The notes: a model not told the origin generated them from the sequence alone. Shown: positions 1 to 8,545, counted from the stretch's first letter. The stretch is 64,000 bases of DNA from Nitrospirae bacterium MYbin3 (GCA_002753335.1 PEAD01000016.1:1-64000); one strand, 5' to 3'. A program made the numbers and translations.

Positions 1-168
1 GTTAAAAACAAAAGGTTAAGGGCTGGCTACGATGACAATTACAGATCTGAAATTCTTAACCTTCAGGGAACGACATAGTGCGTTTGCCCTGAGTTTAATT
101 ACATATCCGCTATATGCTATAAGGCAGACGTATTAAACACTATCTTTAACATAAAGAGAGTTTTAAAC

Positions 169-203
169 AAAAAAAAAGGTGGGATTTTCATCCCACCTTT
201 TTT
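169..203 (-). terminator. Rho-independent terminator of the cytochrome gene
   Basis: A 14-bp perfect stem (172-185 with 190-203, core GGTGGGAT/ATCCCACC) closes on a 4-nt loop. On the minus strand it is followed by a run of nine T (169-177). It lies 15 bp beyond the stop codon of the cytochrome gene, so it ends that transcript. Because the A/T runs are symmetric it may also work for plus-strand transcription entering from the left. Confidence 0.9.
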
Positions 204-217
204 AAACCATGTTAGAA

Positions 218-922
218 CTATTTATTGTGGCATACCAAGCAAAGCTTACTTCCGGCAGTTGTAGCTCTAAGGAAGTATGAAGATGCTGAAGTATGCGGAT
301 CATGACAGCTTGTGCATTCAACAGTTGCGCTACCGCTAGTTCCCTGACCCGTGGTATCAGAGGTAACCCTTACTACACCAGTTCCTGCTGTAAGAGTGTT
401 CAAACTGCTCTTAGTAATATCATAAGTCACCGAAATAGGATGGTCATTTGAAAGGTTTGTTCCAAGATTGTATCCACTAGCAGCGTCAAGCTTGTTTCCA
501 GAAAGCCTGCCTGCTACATCAGGCATTGTGAATGTTCCTGCTACACCGGCAGTATTAATTACGGCATTAATAGCATTATTTCCATCATGGCAGGAGAGAC
601 ATGCCCTTGATGCAGGATTAGGGTTACTTACAGTGCTGTTGCCCAATGTCTTATTACCTGAACCATAAAGGGTGTAGCCACCTACTGCGGTAGCATTGTT
701 TCTGTTCCAAAGCGATGGACCTGAAGTTGTATCTGCCCTGTGAGGGGTGTGGCAGAAAATACAAAGCTGGTCTGTAGAGCCCGCGCCGGTTGATTTAATA
801 GTAGAGTTAGCGCCTGCTGCAGAGGACAAATTGTGCTTAGTGAGAGCTATGCCAGCGAATGATACACCGGCTGCCAAGAGTGTTACTGCTACGATTGTTA
901 GTATTACTAATCTTGTTTTCAT
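218..922 (-). CDS. exported four-haem c-type cytochrome (CXXCH repeats)
   Basis: A 234-residue periplasmic cytochrome. Residues 1-23 form a signal peptide (basic MKTR, hydrophobic core, SFA-G cleavage site). Four CXXCH haem c attachment motifs are visible: CIFCH 54-58, CLSCH 108-112, CTSCH 203-207 and CLVCH 228-232. The phrases FCHTPH and SCHDPH are typical of the doubled-CXXCH family (NapC/NrfH-unlike, low-complexity Gly/Thr/Ser linkers). Known relatives carry electrons in respiratory or extracellular electron transfer; no partner oxidoreductase is nearby, so the substrate is unknown. The start is secured by GGAGGG seven bases upstream. The gene is monocistronic, with a strong terminator behind it and a sigma-54-type promoter in front (1058-1073). 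An alternative is a structural haem protein without a redox partner; the haem-binding call itself is firm. Confidence 0.9.
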   Translation of the reverse strand: MKTRLVILTIVAVTLLAAGVSFAGIALTKHNLSSAAGANSTIKSTGAGSTDQLCIFCHTPHRADTTSGPSLWNRNNATAVGGYTLYGSGNKTLGNSTVSNPNPASRACLSCHDGNNAINAVINTAGVAGTFTMPDVAGRLSGNKLDAASGYNLGTNLSNDHPISVTYDITKSSLNTLTAGTGVVRVTSDTTGQGTSGSATVECTSCHDPHTSASSYFLRATTAGSKLCLVCHNK

Positions 923-1032
923 CTTACTTCCCTCCTTTTTTTACTTTTCTATATTTTTTAATCTTATTTAACCTTTTTCCCTCTTTTACTTCCCCTTTAC
1001 CCTTCTCTTTCCTCACCTTCCTTTTAAATTTA
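923..1032 (-). other. 110-nt C-free purine-rich mRNA leader
   Basis: Across 923-1032 the plus strand holds no G at all, so the transcript of the cytochrome gene has no C for 110 nt and is rich in A and G. Such an RNA can hardly fold on itself. It lies entirely between the predicted sigma-54 start point (about 1048) and the ATG at 922 and ends in a strong ribosome binding site. The rest of the 370-bp gap (1074-1292) is AT-rich; I see no gene or clear element there. Confidence 0.6.
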
Positions 1033-1057
1033 GTTTCAAACTGATTGTTTATTAACT

Positions 1058-1073
1058 TGCAAATATTATGCCA
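1058..1073 (-). promoter_or_regulatory. sigma-54 promoter of the cytochrome gene
   Basis: On the minus strand the sequence is TGGCAT-N5-TTGCA, with the required GG-N10-GC spacing (GG at 1072-1071, GC at 1060-1059). It differs from the sigma-54 consensus only in the last base of the -24 hexamer. Predicted start point is about 1048, giving a 126-nt leader. No obvious copy of the activator element seen at 28.4 and 29.8 kb lies upstream. Confidence 0.75.
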
Positions 1074-1292
1074 TCAATAATTTTTCTTGCCTGCTATAAA
1101 AACATATGAATTTATTTTCAGAAAAAACCGTTTTAATCTTTTGTTTTCTGTGGGTTACATATAAAAAACAAAAACTGATCTTCATATTTAATTGGATTTT
1201 AGTCATAACCTAAAAACTCCCACTGCGCAATTTAACACACCCAAAACAGAAAAAATACATTGCAGGCTGTAAACATTTGTCTTTTTCATAAA

Positions 1293-3749
1293 TTATCTAG
1301 ACAACTCCTCTTTAGCCCTTCTCGAATAGTATCCGGACGGCTCAAGCCTTAGATACTCTTCCCAGTTTTTCCGCGCCAACTCCAGATTCCCATATTTTTT
1401 GTAAACAAGAGCGATCCCGTAATATGCGTTTGCAAAGCGTGCATCTACAGCAGCAGCCTTTTTATGGTATTCAAGGGCCTTGTCATAAAAACCTATATCA
1501 AAATAAATATATCCAAGATTGCTGTAAGGCGCAGGGCTGTATGGATTAGCCTTTATAGAATGCTCAAACTCCTGTATAGCTTCTTTATGCCTGCCGTCCA
1601 TTAAAGCCTGTGTGCCTTTCTTAAAATGTTCTTCGGCTTTGCTGTCAACCCTTGCTCCCTTGCATGCTATCAGAGCTTTTTCGGCATCCTGCGACATGCC
1701 GAGCTTTCCGTAAGAAGATACAAGCGCATCACAGGCCTCGATAAAATTAGGCTTTTCATCAAGCGCAATTTTTAGATATTTAATTGCAGGTTCAATCTCT
1801 TTTTTAGCTAAATACAGATTCGCGATATTGTAATAAGTGACAGCATCTTTTACCTTGCCGGCAGACCGCTTGTAATAATCAATCGCGTCATCCCACCTGC
1901 CCAGCTTTCCGTTGGCAAAGGCCAAACCGTTATAAGCCCAAATCATATGACTGAAAGCAGAATGGTCCTTAACCTTTAAAAACGCTTCTATGGCATCATT
2001 GTATCTCCCCGCCTCGTTATACAGAAACCCGAGGAATGCGTATGCCCTTGATGAGCCGTTTTCATTAATGCTTCTCTTTAATTCTTCTTCCGCAGCCTTA
2101 AGAAGATCTGCATCTGCAGCATTCTTCTTCAATGAATATTCCCCATTGGCAGGCTTAATAAGCCAGTATGAGTCCTTCTGTATTATTGAATCATATTTGC
2201 CGCCTTTTTTCAGATAAACTAAAGATATGTCGTCCCAATAAACAAGCGCCCATTTATGACTTGAAAGAGCTATATCCTGTTCGCCATAGATTTCGGGCGT
2301 GCCCTCCTTCGGAAAGGTATATTCCAGAAGCACAGCATCAAACCTGAACTCATCATCCAGTTCATCAAGAGCAATATCGTTCCACCGTGCCTTTCCCATC
2401 TTTTCAAGCAAATTCTGAGATCCCACCCCCCTGCCGTCAACAAAGGCGCGTCTTTTAGGAAAATCCCTCCATGTTATATATCCCCCCCAGTGAAACTGAT
2501 TAAATATCTTCCCCTCTATGCCCCGCCTATCCATATATTTCAGAGCGCCTTCCGGCACAGTGCTATCATTGATGCCAAATCCAAAAACCTTTTCAGAACC
2601 AACAAAAGGTTCTACACCAGCAACCGTAAGAGCAGAGTAAGCAACAACCCACATTATCACAAAAACCTGAAAAGCCTTATGGCGCAAAATTTTTACGGTT
2701 TCAGGATGATCAAGAAAGCACGAGAGATTTCTCACTATTAATGGTCCGGCAACAACCGCAAGGATAAAAACAAATCTAACCGCGGTAAGCGAGAGATAAA
2801 CAAAAGGAACGACAAAAAGTAAATGCATCAGAGAAAAGCGCCTGAAGTTGAGGGCAAAAGAAATGGCTAAAAAAATAGTAAGTATGTAAGGGGCCTTCAT
2901 GAGCTCCCACGTAGGTTTCTTTAACTCAACAATCTCCTGACTCCACCAGTCAGAAGATAACACCGTAGCAGCGCCGGAAGAAACCTGTCCTGATGATGAT
3001 GGAAATATTACGGATAGGACATAACTTATTGCACCCTTAATCTCTCCCCATACAGGATTGGGCGTTATGAATGATGCAGCAACAGACAGCAAAAATATTC
3101 CGGCAACAGTAATGATCTGTCCTTTCGAGGGCGTATCATGAAAAATCGAATATTTCTTATTTGCTAAGCCCTGCATTAAACCACCAAAAATAAAAGCAGC
3201 AAAAGGAACAAACATAAGTATAACGCTGGGGTGTGAATTTGCCCATAAAATAGCCACCACCGGCATTGCATATAAATATTTTTTGCCTTCATATAAATAC
3301 GAGTTCAGCGCAAAAGCAGTAAAAGACAAAAATACCATGAGAAAAGTATCCGGACGCTCAACAAATCTGTGCCTTGATACCAATACAATAGAAGTAAGAA
3401 TGACAACTGCTGCCGCATAATTTCTATGTGGCCTTAGAGCGTCAGCAAAAAGAATTGCAAAGGCAAGGGTTACGATCGCAGCTTTAAGCAATATAACCCC
3501 GTATAGATTGAACGCATTATAAGCAAGATAATAAATCAGTTCGAACAACCAAGCATTCGTAGCAAGCGGTTGACCGTGATATGTGTATAGGAAAAACTCT
3601 TTATCCGGTATGCCTTTGCTCTCCCATATCAACTTGCCAATAGAAAGATGCGTCCAGGCATCTGTGTCTTCAACTTTATTGAGGGCAAGAAAAAAAACAG
3701 AAAGCAGAAATAACGCGGTCAGGATATGATTAAAGTTTATTTTTTTCAC
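1293..3749 (-). CDS. polytopic membrane protein with C-terminal TPR repeats (GT-C-like)
   Basis: An 818-residue protein in two halves. Residues 1-440 hold about ten to twelve hydrophobic membrane segments. The first loop contains DTDAWTHLSIGK, which resembles the acidic DxDxWxH loop of GT-C-fold membrane glycosyltransferases. Residues about 440-530 are soluble; 545-815 are a series of TPR repeats (for example NLGYIYFDIGFYDKALEYH). Its start overlaps plsY by 4 bp, making it the last gene of the kdsA-plsY operon, so an envelope role such as sugar transfer to lipid or protein is likely. The glycosyltransferase assignment is inference from topology and one motif; a TPR-bearing assembly factor is the alternative. 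Confidence 0.75.
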   Translation of the reverse strand: MKKINFNHILTALFLLSVFFLALNKVEDTDAWTHLSIGKLIWESKGIPDKEFFLYTYHGQPLATNAWLFELIYYLAYNAFNLYGVILLKAAIVTLAFAILFADALRPHRNYAAAVVILTSIVLVSRHRFVERPDTFLMVFLSFTAFALNSYLYEGKKYLYAMPVVAILWANSHPSVILMFVPFAAFIFGGLMQGLANKKYSIFHDTPSKGQIITVAGIFLLSVAASFITPNPVWGEIKGAISYVLSVIFPSSSGQVSSGAATVLSSDWWSQEIVELKKPTWELMKAPYILTIFLAISFALNFRRFSLMHLLFVVPFVYLSLTAVRFVFILAVVAGPLIVRNLSCFLDHPETVKILRHKAFQVFVIMWVVAYSALTVAGVEPFVGSEKVFGFGINDSTVPEGALKYMDRRGIEGKIFNQFHWGGYITWRDFPKRRAFVDGRGVGSQNLLEKMGKARWNDIALDELDDEFRFDAVLLEYTFPKEGTPEIYGEQDIALSSHKWALVYWDDISLVYLKKGGKYDSIIQKDSYWLIKPANGEYSLKKNAADADLLKAAEEELKRSINENGSSRAYAFLGFLYNEAGRYNDAIEAFLKVKDHSAFSHMIWAYNGLAFANGKLGRWDDAIDYYKRSAGKVKDAVTYYNIANLYLAKKEIEPAIKYLKIALDEKPNFIEACDALVSSYGKLGMSQDAEKALIACKGARVDSKAEEHFKKGTQALMDGRHKEAIQEFEHSIKANPYSPAPYSNLGYIYFDIGFYDKALEYHKKAAAVDARFANAYYGIALVYKKYGNLELARKNWEEYLRLEPSGYYSRRAKEELSR

Positions 3750-4327
3750 CGCTGCCCTATCCTGCTCTCGGTCCCCTGAATAAGCCTTTTTATGTTGGAG
3801 GAATGTCTGATAAAAAGCATACCAGCCAGTGCTATGGCAATATAAAACTTTTCTGGCGACATATCAAGCATATAAATACTTATCGGCAAGAAACCGAACG
3901 CAATAAGCGCGCTGAGAGAAGAATACTTCGTAAACTTTGCCGAAAGCAGCCAAAGCGTGGCAGTAAAGAGTCCTACATGTGGTGAATAAGCGAGCATAAC
4001 TCCGAGGCTTGTGGCAACACCCTTGCCTCCCTTGAACTTAAGAAAGATCGAAAAGTTGTGGCCCAAGACAGCACAGAGTCCTGCTATCCCCTGTCCGAGG
4101 ACATCCAAAGAAAATGACATCGCAAAAACCACAGCCACTGCGCCTTTTCCGATGTCGCCCAAAAGCGTGAACAAGGCCTCTTTCTTGCCAACAGCTCGCA
4201 TAACATTAGTAGCCCCGATATTTCCGCTGCCCACATTTCTAAGGTCTATACCCTTTGTTCTGGCAATAAGAAGTCCTGTCGGAATGGAGCCTACAGAAAA
4301 AGCGACTAAACAAACCGCAAATATCAC
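3746..4327 (-). CDS. plsY: acyl-phosphate:glycerol-3-phosphate acyltransferase PlsY
   Basis: 193 residues, the usual PlsY length. PlsY transfers the acyl group of acyl-phosphate to glycerol-3-phosphate, the first membrane step of phospholipid synthesis. The family motifs are visible: GSGNIGATN near residue 33 and GHNFSIFLKFKGGKGVATS near residue 90, with hydrophobic segments between. It overlaps pgsA upstream and the TPR protein downstream by 4 bp each, so the three are translationally coupled. Confidence 0.95.
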   Translation of the reverse strand: MIFAVCLVAFSVGSIPTGLLIARTKGIDLRNVGSGNIGATNVMRAVGKKEALFTLLGDIGKGAVAVVFAMSFSLDVLGQGIAGLCAVLGHNFSIFLKFKGGKGVATSLGVMLAYSPHVGLFTATLWLLSAKFTKYSSLSALIAFGFLPISIYMLDMSPEKFYIAIALAGMLFIRHSSNIKRLIQGTESRIGQR

Positions 4328-4860
4328 TGAATCCTCTTCCAGAAAGACACCGTGTACTTGACTCCTGACACAATCGCCAAAACCATCGCGATGTACATAA
4401 GAACGAGCCCCATGTCATAAAAGTCAATATCAACAACGCTTCCGGGCAATAGCAAAAGTATTATGGCTATCATCTGAGCCGCAGTCTTCAGTTTTCCTCC
4501 GGTCTCTGCAGGTATAACAATGTCTTTTGAAAGAGCGACTGCGCGAAGCCCTGTGACAAGAAATTCCCTAACTGTAATTATTACCGCAATGAATACATCC
4601 AGTCTCGACATATCTACCAGAAGAAACAAAGCCGAAATGACCAGAAACTTATCGGCTATAGGATCAAGTATCATCCCGAACTTGGTTATCTGTCCTGAAC
4701 GCCTCGCAAGATATCCATCAAGAAAATCGGTTGCGGATGCTATCAGGAAAATCGCGATGCCCACAAGCGGGCTAATAGGCGTGACAAAAAGAAAAAACGG
4801 AATTAAGATAATCCTGCTGAAAGTAAGAATCGTCGGCAGATTAAACTTTACTGTACTCAT
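4324..4860 (-). CDS. pgsA: CDP-diacylglycerol-glycerol-3-phosphate 3-phosphatidyltransferase
   Basis: Makes phosphatidylglycerol phosphate from CDP-diacylglycerol and glycerol-3-phosphate. The CDP-alcohol phosphotransferase signature is present: DFLDGYLARRSG followed by GMILDPIADKF. About five membrane segments follow. The frame is open to 4938, but I place the start at 4860 (MSTVKFNLPTIL) because that is where homology to PgsA begins and the longer version would overlap kdsC by 98 bp. The chosen start overlaps kdsC by 20 bp. The product is 178 residues. Confidence 0.93.
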   Translation of the reverse strand: MSTVKFNLPTILTFSRIILIPFFLFVTPISPLVGIAIFLIASATDFLDGYLARRSGQITKFGMILDPIADKFLVISALFLLVDMSRLDVFIAVIITVREFLVTGLRAVALSKDIVIPAETGGKLKTAAQMIAIILLLLPGSVVDIDFYDMGLVLMYIAMVLAIVSGVKYTVSFWKRIQ

Positions 4861-5389
4861 CAATAATATCTTTCCAGAGGCCTTTTGCCTTGAGGATAAG
4901 CTCGCAGACTTCGCGCACCGCGCCTTTGCCGCCGGCATTCTTGGTCACAAAAGCTGCTGCAGACTTAGCCTCATCAACAGCATCCGAAACAGCTATAGAC
5001 AATGCAACACGCCTGAAAATAGGGATGTCAACGATATCATCACCTACGCATGCAACTTCCTTCACAGAGAAACCTGTCTTAAAAATAATGTCTTCAAGCG
5101 CAACCGCCTTTTTATGACACTTCTGATAGACTTCAGTTATCCCCAATTCCTTTGCTCGTCTTTCAACAACCTTAGAACTTCTGCCGGTTATAATGGCCAC
5201 CTGCACTCCATGCCTTTGGAGCATCTTTATCCCATGTCCGTCACGCACATTAAAGCACTTGTACTCTATGCCATCGTTGTCGAGAATAATCCGTCCGTCC
5301 GTAAGCACCCCGTCCACATCAAGTATAAGAAGCTTAATGTTTTTGGCGAGAGCCTCTATCTGTTTTTTAGTTTTTTTCAAACCTGTCAC
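4841..5389 (-). CDS. kdsC: 3-deoxy-D-manno-octulosonate 8-phosphate phosphatase
   Basis: 182-residue cytosolic HAD phosphatase that removes phosphate from Kdo-8-phosphate, a step of lipopolysaccharide core synthesis. The nucleophile motif is DVDGVLTDG (Asp24, Asp26), and GDDIVDIP near residue 117 supplies the metal-binding acidic residues. The short capless form is typical of KdsC. It lies directly after kdsD with a 4-bp overlap, and kdsA is in the same operon, which settles the assignment among HAD enzymes. Confidence 0.95.
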   Translation of the reverse strand: MTGLKKTKKQIEALAKNIKLLILDVDGVLTDGRIILDNDGIEYKCFNVRDGHGIKMLQRHGVQVAIITGRSSKVVERRAKELGITEVYQKCHKKAVALEDIIFKTGFSVKEVACVGDDIVDIPIFRRVALSIAVSDAVDEAKSAAAFVTKNAGGKGAVREVCELILKAKGLWKDIIDEYSKV

Positions 5390-6351
5390 ACTATCCCCTT
5401 CTTTAAGATATCATGCAGATGGATGATGCCTTTTGCGCGGCCCTCTGCATCAGGCACAACGATAGAAGTAATAGAATGTTTCTCCATTATGCTGAGCGCC
5501 TTTGCCGCCAGCTCATCTTCCTTTATCATCTTGGGGTTGCGCGTCATAGCCTCGCCCGCCTTCATATCGAAGAAGTCCCTGCCCCATTTTTCTATGCCTC
5601 GCCTTAAGTCTCCGTCAGTAAGAATCCCTAAGACTTTCTTAGTCTCATCCGCCACTACCGCAATCCCCAAACGCTTGGAAGAAATCTCGATCACAGCTTC
5701 AACCATAGCCGTATCCGGACTAACCAACGGAAGTGAAGCGCCGTAATGCATAAGGTCAGACACCTTAAGAAAAAGCTTTTTACCCAAGCTACCGCCCGGA
5801 TGAAAAAGCGCAAAGTCCTCCTCTTTAAATCCTCTCTTGCTGAGCAGCGCAACCGCAATCGCATCACCCATAGCCATAGTCGCGGTCGTGGATGCGGTTG
5901 GAACTATGCCTAGCGGGCAGGCTTCCTCCTTAACACCAACATCGAGATGCACTTCCGAGGCTTTAGCCAAAGACGAACCTGCATTGCCTGTCATGGAGAT
6001 AAGTGTTACATCAAAACGCTCCAGAAAAGGAATAAGGCCGATAATCTCCTCAGTCTCTCCGCTGTTCGATATTGCTAAAATCACATCATCAGCAGTTACC
6101 ATGCCCAAGTCTCCGTGGCTGGCTTCTGCCGGATGCATAAAAAAAGCGGGGGTGCCTGTTGATGCAAGAGTCGCAGATATCTTCTTTCCTACAAGGCCGG
6201 ACTTGCCCATACCCGTAACTATCACTCTTCCCTTTGAGCTAAAAATCAGATCTATAGTTCTTTCAAAACTATTGTCAAGCCTCGACAATAGCGCATCTAC
6301 AGCATCAGCCTCTGTCTTTAATACCTTTCTGGCTATATCAAGAATGCTCAT
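5386..6351 (-). CDS. kdsD: D-arabinose-5-phosphate isomerase (KdsD/KpsF)
   Basis: Interconverts ribulose-5-phosphate and arabinose-5-phosphate, the sugar used by KdsA. A SIS domain comes first (GKGRVI-like GMGKSGLVGKK, then SNSGETEEI and HPGGSLGK), followed by two CBS domains over the last 120 residues. The frame is open to a TTG at 6414, but the ATG at 6351 (MSILDIARKVL) starts just after the stop of the preceding gene and gives the usual length of 321 residues, while the TTG would overlap that gene by 62 bp. I therefore use 6351; neither start has a clear Shine-Dalgarno sequence. Confidence 0.93.
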   Translation of the reverse strand: MSILDIARKVLKTEADAVDALLSRLDNSFERTIDLIFSSKGRVIVTGMGKSGLVGKKISATLASTGTPAFFMHPAEASHGDLGMVTADDVILAISNSGETEEIIGLIPFLERFDVTLISMTGNAGSSLAKASEVHLDVGVKEEACPLGIVPTASTTATMAMGDAIAVALLSKRGFKEEDFALFHPGGSLGKKLFLKVSDLMHYGASLPLVSPDTAMVEAVIEISSKRLGIAVVADETKKVLGILTDGDLRRGIEKWGRDFFDMKAGEAMTRNPKMIKEDELAAKALSIMEKHSITSIVVPDAEGRAKGIIHLHDILKKGIV

Positions 6352-6352
6352 A

Positions 6353-6754
6353 TTATTCAAACTGGCATCTGAGCCAGCCGGGGGGCACGCCTTTTCTATG
6401 TGCTTTCTCTTCAAGGTCGTCCAGTTTTATCTGCGCCTGTTTTTGCTTTTTCCTGATGACAGCAACTTCTGTTTTTTCCTTTTTCATCTTATTTGCAATA
6501 TTCTTTCTCGCAGCTCCGGTCTCTTTTGCAGCAGATTCGTGAAGTTCAGCAATATGCTTCTCTTTCTTTTCGATATCTGCTTTAGCTGAATCCAGCTGCT
6601 TTCTCAATCCGCCGCCTTTTTTGCACCAGTATTCTTTATCGTTCTTGCCTGCATCTTCATTCTTTTTGGTTTTTGTCTCTCCAATACCTTGAGCAAAAAT
6701 CAAAGCGCATACAATAACCGCAAAAACAAATAATATTTTACGCACCCTGATCAC
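6353..6754 (-). CDS. small exported coiled-coil protein, function unknown
   Basis: 133 residues. Residues 1-24 are a signal peptide (RVRKILFVFAVIVCALIF, then AQG). The mature part is Lys/Glu-rich; residues 50-120 are predicted coiled coil (KADIEKKEKHIAELHE and similar heptads). Two Cys (WCKKG near 43 and RCQFE at the end) could pair in the periplasm. It sits between kdsA (1-bp gap) and kdsD in the Kdo operon, so an envelope location and possibly an LPS-related task are suggested. I do not recognise a family. Confidence 0.75.
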   Translation of the reverse strand: MIRVRKILFVFAVIVCALIFAQGIGETKTKKNEDAGKNDKEYWCKKGGGLRKQLDSAKADIEKKEKHIAELHESAAKETGAARKNIANKMKKEKTEVAVIRKKQKQAQIKLDDLEEKAHRKGVPPGWLRCQFE

Positions 6755-6755
6755 C

Positions 6756-7607
6756 TCACTTTAAAATATCATCCACAATTTCTGATGCATTGAGCATCTT
6801 TTTAAGATTGTCGAACGACTTTAATGACATCAGCATTCTTTCGACCTCATCAAGCTTTATCATATTGGGGCCGTCACAGAGAGCCTTTTCAGGATCGGGA
6901 TGAACCTCCATGAATACACCGTCAACACCTACAGCCACCGCCGCACGCGCCAAAGGCTCGGCAAACTCGCGCTGTCCTCCGGAGCAGGAACCCTGCCCGC
7001 CCGGAAGCTGCAGGCTGTGCGTCACATCGAATATAACAGGAAAACCGAAAGACCTCATAACAGCAATTCCTCTGAAATCCACAACAAGATTATTGTATCC
7101 AAACGATGTTCCGCGTTCGGTAAGCATCAGGTTTTTATTGCCTGTAGAAGTGAACTTATCTATTATATTTCTCGCGTCCCACGGCGAAAGAAACTGGCCC
7201 TTCTTCACATTCACAGCCTTGCCGGTCTTGGACGCAGCAACTATCAAATCTGTTTGCCTGCAAAGAAAAGCCGGAATCTGAATCACATCCAGAACTTCTG
7301 AGGCAGGCTTCAAATCTTCTATATTATGAATGTCAGAAAGCACAGGCACACCAAGCTTCGACTTAATATCGGCCAGTATCCGCAAACCACGCTCAATACC
7401 CGGCCCCCTGAAAGCGGCAACCGATGTCCTGTTCGCCTTGTCGTAAGAGCATTTAAATACCAACGGTAGCCCTAAAGATAAGCATATCTCCTTGAGCTTT
7501 AACGCTGTATGAAATGTGATATCTTCGTCCTCTATCACGCATGGGCCTGCGATGACCAAAAGAGGCTCGTAATCCTGTGGGGTTAAATTTTCTATCTTGA
7601 TTCTCAT
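6756..7607 (-). CDS. kdsA: 3-deoxy-8-phosphooctulonate synthase
   Basis: 283 residues. Condenses arabinose-5-phosphate and phosphoenolpyruvate into Kdo-8-phosphate. Family hallmarks are IAGPCVIEDED near the N terminus, KCSYDKANRTS, the PVLSDIHN segment, LTERGTSFGYNNLVVD and DVTHSLQLPGGQ. It heads the string kdsA - coiled-coil protein - kdsD - kdsC, so the Kdo precursor pathway is present except for CMP-Kdo synthetase. A 30-bp gap separates it from the response regulator gene upstream; I see no convincing promoter there. Confidence 0.97.
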   Translation of the reverse strand: MRIKIENLTPQDYEPLLVIAGPCVIEDEDITFHTALKLKEICLSLGLPLVFKCSYDKANRTSVAAFRGPGIERGLRILADIKSKLGVPVLSDIHNIEDLKPASEVLDVIQIPAFLCRQTDLIVAASKTGKAVNVKKGQFLSPWDARNIIDKFTSTGNKNLMLTERGTSFGYNNLVVDFRGIAVMRSFGFPVIFDVTHSLQLPGGQGSCSGGQREFAEPLARAAVAVGVDGVFMEVHPDPEKALCDGPNMIKLDEVERMLMSLKSFDNLKKMLNASEIVDDILK

Positions 7608-7637
7608 TTTGGAATTTTAATTTTAAACCATAAAGAA

Positions 7638-8006
7638 CTATTTATCCAACGCCGAATTTATCTTGTCCGCCAAATCATCCGGGGTAAACGGCTTTTCAAG
7701 GCAGTCGGCTCCGCACATAGCTTCGGGGGGAATCGGATTTTCGGATGTGTCATAGCCGGTCATCATAAGAACATTCTGATTAGGACTCAGCCTTTTTATT
7801 TCTTTAAGAAGCTGAAGCCCGTCTATACCCGGCATTTTTATATCTATCAGCAAAAGATCGTAAGACTCTCTGCCGAAAAGCTCGAGAGCCTCGGTGCCGG
7901 AAGAAGCCAAATCTACTTTGTATCCCTCGGGCTCCAATGTTCTCTTGCAGCTTATCCTCACTATGTCTTCATCATCAACTACGAGTATGCGTGTTCCTGA
8001 CATCAA
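7638..8006 (-). CDS. single-domain response regulator (CheY-like)
   Basis: 122 residues consisting of one receiver domain. The acidic pocket (VVDDED), the phospho-acceptor Asp in LLIDIKMPGIDG, the conserved Thr in MMTGYD and the Lys in LEKPFTPDD are all present. There is no output domain, so it must act by protein contact. It overlaps the HATPase gene upstream by 4 bp and closes the kinase/DRTGG/PHP gene set; the histidine kinase at 10139-11275 is the natural partner. Confidence 0.9.
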   Translation of the reverse strand: MMSGTRILVVDDEDIVRISCKRTLEPEGYKVDLASSGTEALELFGRESYDLLLIDIKMPGIDGLQLLKEIKRLSPNQNVLMMTGYDTSENPIPPEAMCGADCLEKPFTPDDLADKINSALDK

Positions 8007-8545
8007 TAAACCTCCTGCATCGCTTCATTAACATTCTCTCTTATGTACTTGAGCACAGCCGGTTCGTTAAGCGGCACGCCCTCAAGCTCCTTCCTTAACT
8101 CTCTAGTGGACAAGACAGAATCAGCAACACCATTTTTCTCGAATCTAAGCTCAAAGTCTATTTCAGGATGGCCTCCAATAAGTGTCATCATCGTTGAGCC
8201 CATGTCGCCCAAGGGCTTGCGGTCTATATGGCTTTTCCTGAATCTGGCGTTTATCGTAGTGCCCTTGCCTGCCGCTGATTCTATATGCAAACCGCCGCCC
8301 GATTCCCTGCACGACTGCTCAAGCAGAGGTATGCCAAGCCCGAATCTCCTGACCGTCTTAGTTGTGAAAAATGGGTCCAGAACTCTTTTAACCATTTCTT
8401 CATCCATGCCTTTTCCATCATCCTCTATCTGCACCGAAAAGCTGTCCTCTTTTTCATTCTCCGAAAGTGTGATAACTATCAAGCCTGCGCCTGCATCTAT
8501 CGAGTTCTCGGCAACATCTAAAACATGCAGCGACAAATCCTCCAC
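8003..8545 (-). CDS. HATPase-domain protein of hydrogenase-type gene cluster
   Basis: 180 residues. The N-terminal 115 residues are a GHKL ATPase domain: N-box VAENSIDAGA, G1 box DDGKGMDEE, then TKTVRRFGLGIPLLEQ. There is no dimerisation/phospho-acceptor domain, so it is not a self-contained histidine kinase. The C-terminal 65 residues are specific to a family of such proteins known from clusters with PHP, DRTGG and RsbT-like genes beside [FeFe]-hydrogenases. It directly abuts the PHP gene. Biochemical role unknown; a switch or anti-sigma-like kinase is possible. Confidence 0.85.
   Translation of the reverse strand: MEDLSLHVLDVAENSIDAGAGLIVITLSENEKEDSFSVQIEDDGKGMDEEMVKRVLDPFFTTKTVRRFGLGIPLLEQSCRESGGGLHIESAAGKGTTINARFRKSHIDRKPLGDMGSTMMTLIGGHPEIDFELRFEKNGVADSVLSTRELRKELEGVPLNEPAVLKYIRENVNEAMQEVY

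Noticed and set aside
63-92. Imperfect hairpin (TCAGGG...CCCTGA) at the left edge
   Set aside because: Short stem with a bulge and no T-run; the neighbouring gene is outside the window, so no role can be assigned. I see no gene in 1-168.
4861-4938. N-terminal extension of pgsA by 26 residues
   Set aside because: The extension is Ser/Lys/Ala-rich, lacks family similarity and lies inside kdsC.
4520-5746. Long open frame (408 codons) on the plus strand
   Set aside because: It lies opposite pgsA, kdsC and kdsD, which have clear family motifs and tight operon spacing. It has no ribosome site or recognisable domain, so it is an antisense shadow.
5837-6589. 250-codon plus-strand frame opposite kdsD and the coiled-coil gene
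   Set aside because: Low-complexity Ser/Pro-rich translation typical of the reverse strand of a real gene.
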